64,000 bases of DNA from Mucilaginibacter_A sp964244955 (GTDB lineage: Bacteria; Bacteroidota; Bacteroidia; Sphingobacteriales; Sphingobacteriaceae), in assembly GCA_964244955.1 (NCBI GenBank), contig CAXTKQ010000002.1:30110-94109 (forward strand), written 5' to 3'. Shown here piece by piece: positions 62,521 to 64,000 of this stretch; positions within the stretch are counted from its first letter, which is position 1; each line of letters opens with the position of its first letter. The notes beneath the pieces were generated by a model that saw only the letters and a list, made by a program, of their open reading frames with translations, had not been told where the DNA came from and did not search any database. The position numbers and the translations under genes are program-made.

Positions 62521-63267
62521 TCAGTTTGATAATTGGTCGTAATAAGCAGCAATTTTTACCAATGCCTGCTCCGGGTCTGCTTTATATTTAATACGGTTAT
62601 CGCTGATAAAAAGCTGAACTTGCTTTTTCTTATCTTGCAAAGCTTTCAAAATTGACGGTATGCCGTTGATGTTATAATATTCCGCCCCTTTTTTCAGGTA
62701 AATTCCTTTTTTCCCTAGGCTAAAGTAACTTTCTAAATTTCCTGTTGTACCGGTCTGGATTGTTTTTGATGTTTTTGTTAAAACTTCTGTTTTCCCTTTG
62801 TACAATTGGTTGTATATGCCATTGCGGATGCTCGGATTGTTGAGGCTATCCACATTAACAGCTACAAAATGATGGCCGGATAAATTAAAATAATGCAATT
62901 TATCGCTTAATAAAATGTAACTGAAAGCTTTATTGTAATGTAGTACCACCACGCAATCTTTGTAAACATCGTACATCATCGGCACGTTGTTGTAGGTAAC
63001 ATCATCGTATTTTACCGATCCAAACTTCCAAACATTAACATCATCGTAATAAGCATTTCCCTTAATAAAAAAATTATACTGATCATATTCCGGCCCGTTG
63101 TACAACCTGGAATTTTCGCCGATGGCCGTAGTAAAATTTTGAATAACGTTGTTGATCTTTTGTTGCCCGGAAGAAGTATCCGGAACCAGGTTTTGCCCTT
63201 TTAAAGTTTCAACATAAACCATACTTATAAAAGATATGGCTATGAATTTTAAAATTTGACGGCTCAT
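62521..63267 (-). CDS. Exported protein of unknown function, first in the receptor operon
   Basis: 248 residues. The N-terminus (LKFIAISFISMVYVETLKG) is a signal peptide. The mature part is beta-rich with FSYILLSDKLHYFNLSGHHF and a late KKQVQLFISDNRIKY. No family recognised. Its stop is 1 base before the receptor start, so translation is coupled; a role in binding the receptor's ligand is an inference from position only. Confidence 0.7.
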   Translation of the reverse strand: MSRQILKFIAISFISMVYVETLKGQNLVPDTSSGQQKINNVIQNFTTAIGENSRLYNGPEYDQYNFFIKGNAYYDDVNVWKFGSVKYDDVTYNNVPMMYDVYKDCVVVLHYNKAFSYILLSDKLHYFNLSGHHFVAVNVDSLNNPSIRNGIYNQLYKGKTEVLTKTSKTIQTGTTGNLESYFSLGKKGIYLKKGAEYYNINGIPSILKALQDKKKQVQLFISDNRIKYKADPEQALVKIAAYYDQLSN

Positions 63268-63358
63268 TTTTTAGGTAGATGGAGGCACGTAAGTTACAGT
63301 AATATCTTTTAATAATCAAACACTTGGAGCTTTTTTAAATTTTACCTGATAAAATTCC

Positions 63359-63456
63359 TATACTCCTTTTACTACCTAAAAATTGATGTGTTCTTGTCAT
63401 GCCAAACTTGTTCCGGCACTCGTTTTTTTCACTGTTTTTTACCGATAAAAGAAGCA
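63359..63456. repeat. Intergenic inverted repeat family, copy F (decayed)
   Basis: TACTCCTTTTACTACCTAAA then AATTGATG on the left, a longer spacer, and TAAAAGAAGCA (63446-63456) on the right. The left arm departs from the consensus by several bases. It lies between the operon and the partial gene at the window's end. Confidence 0.7.
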
Positions 63457-63486
63457 TCTATCCAAATTGCGGCTATTAAACAGTAA

Positions 63487-64000
63487 TTACAACCGAAAGG
63501 CAATGCCCGCAAACAAAGCATGGTCTGCTGCTTTTTGAAACCCAATATTAAAACCAATATCAAACATTACAGACTTGGAAACACCATATTGCAAAGCCGC
63601 ATCAAAATAATTGTTGATGTTGTGTGCCTTGAAATTGTACTCGTAATAAGTTTCTAAAAAACCGTTTAAGTTTTTATTGAAAATTGGATGCCCGATATTG
63701 ACAGATTGCAAAATTTGGTTGTGCAAACCATCGCCCACATCGTCTTTTAAACGGTCGCCTTCAATTTGCGCGCCCAATTGCCAGTCGTTTTTCAACTTAA
63801 ACAAAACCGGTACAAGTATGCCGCCTTCATACTTGGAATTATCTTCATAATGGTTAGTTGGAAAAGTTAAATAAGGGATTACCGCCAGCGAAATATTGCC
63901 GTCATCGCCCAAAAAATTCTTCTTCAAACGGACGGTCAAATCACCAAAACCAGCATCTGTGGCTTTCTCGTGCGTGGCCAAATCTTCGTTGTGTTGATGG
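63487..64000 (-). CDS. Outer-membrane transporter, MetA-type phenol-degradation family (partial)
   Basis: The C-terminal ~170 residues are seen; the gene runs off the window's right end. Beta strands with the PF13557-like layout: GDLTVRLKKNF, SLAVIPYLTFPTNHY, WQLGAQIEGDRL, FLETYYEYNF and a final FAGIAFRL ending in the aromatic/Leu signature of outer-membrane barrels. Substrate unknown; the family name comes from its first member and need not mean phenol. Confidence 0.72.
   Translation of the reverse strand, partial: HQHNEDLATHEKATDAGFGDLTVRLKKNFLGDDGNISLAVIPYLTFPTNHYEDNSKYEGGILVPVLFKLKNDWQLGAQIEGDRLKDDVGDGLHNQILQSVNIGHPIFNKNLNGFLETYYEYNFKAHNINNYFDAALQYGVSKSVMFDIGFNIGFQKAADHALFAGIAFRL

Noticed and set aside
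31514..63456. The 11-base word as a protein motif (VKEA)
   Set aside because: It is read in several frames and also lies between genes, so selection acts on DNA.
29104..63456. The 11-base word as a Chi-like recombination site
   Set aside because: Thirteen copies one way and ten the other in this stretch; Chi sites are strongly strand-biased. Not fully excluded without genome data.

Overview
The window reads as a draft-genome contig (a 10-N gap lies at 43694-43703) from a Bacteroidota bacterium, most likely Sphingobacteriaceae (Mucilaginibacter or Pedobacter type). The grounds are promoters of the TTTG/TAnnTTTG type, a TonB receptor followed by DUF4249, LytS/LytTR signalling, a GH3-like protein, a CTnDOT-type integrase and a succinylornithine-type ArgF'.

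Layout. (1) 1-13.7 kb is a redox gene block: the end of a type B carboxylesterase, three aldo/keto reductases, three cupins of the manganese hydroxynitrile-lyase type (one fused to a carboxymuconolactone decarboxylase part), a lipoprotein flavodoxin, a DUF4440 protein, a glucose/sorbosone-dehydrogenase-like lipoprotein and an isoquinoline-1-oxidoreductase-like molybdenum enzyme with its 2Fe-2S subunit and a two-haem cytochrome. A LytS/LytTR pair on the other strand is the probable regulator. (2) 13.7-28.8 kb is an integrative mobilizable island: a structured intergenic region, an NTase-HEPN protein, XRE regulators, a retron-like reverse transcriptase, MobC and relaxase genes, an excisionase-like protein, an XRE-ImmA peptidase with a PIN partner, a three-gene unit (membrane/PLD-like protein, B12 radical SAM, UDG-fold protein), a decayed ORF6N gene and a tyrosine integrase next to tRNA-Glu. 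(3) 28.8-64 kb looks like core chromosome: RRM protein, OmpA, DEAD helicase, YpdA, SRP RNA, two 2H phosphoesterases, an arginine operon (candidate leader peptide, GNAT, argG, argC, four-helix-bundle cassette, argD, argF'), Na+/H+ antiporter, polyprenyl synthase, acyltransferase, recJ-lptB-GH3, MBL hydrolase, response regulator, gcvP, pdxJ and an outer-membrane uptake operon.

Main observations. An 11-base word, TGCTTCTTTTA or its complement, occurs 23 times exactly by my reading between 31.5 and 63.5 kb, in genes (at least three reading frames) and as arms of intergenic inverted repeats. I found no exact copy in the first 29 kb. It behaves like a DNA-level signal (uptake-like or REP-like), and its absence on the left suggests that everything left of tRNA-Glu, including the redox block, was acquired. 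The best candidate for an undescribed system is the membrane/PLD-like + B12 radical SAM + UDG-fold unit in the island, beside the XRE-ImmA/PIN pair. A 42-codon Arg-rich reading frame upstream of the arginine operon looks like an attenuator leader peptide.
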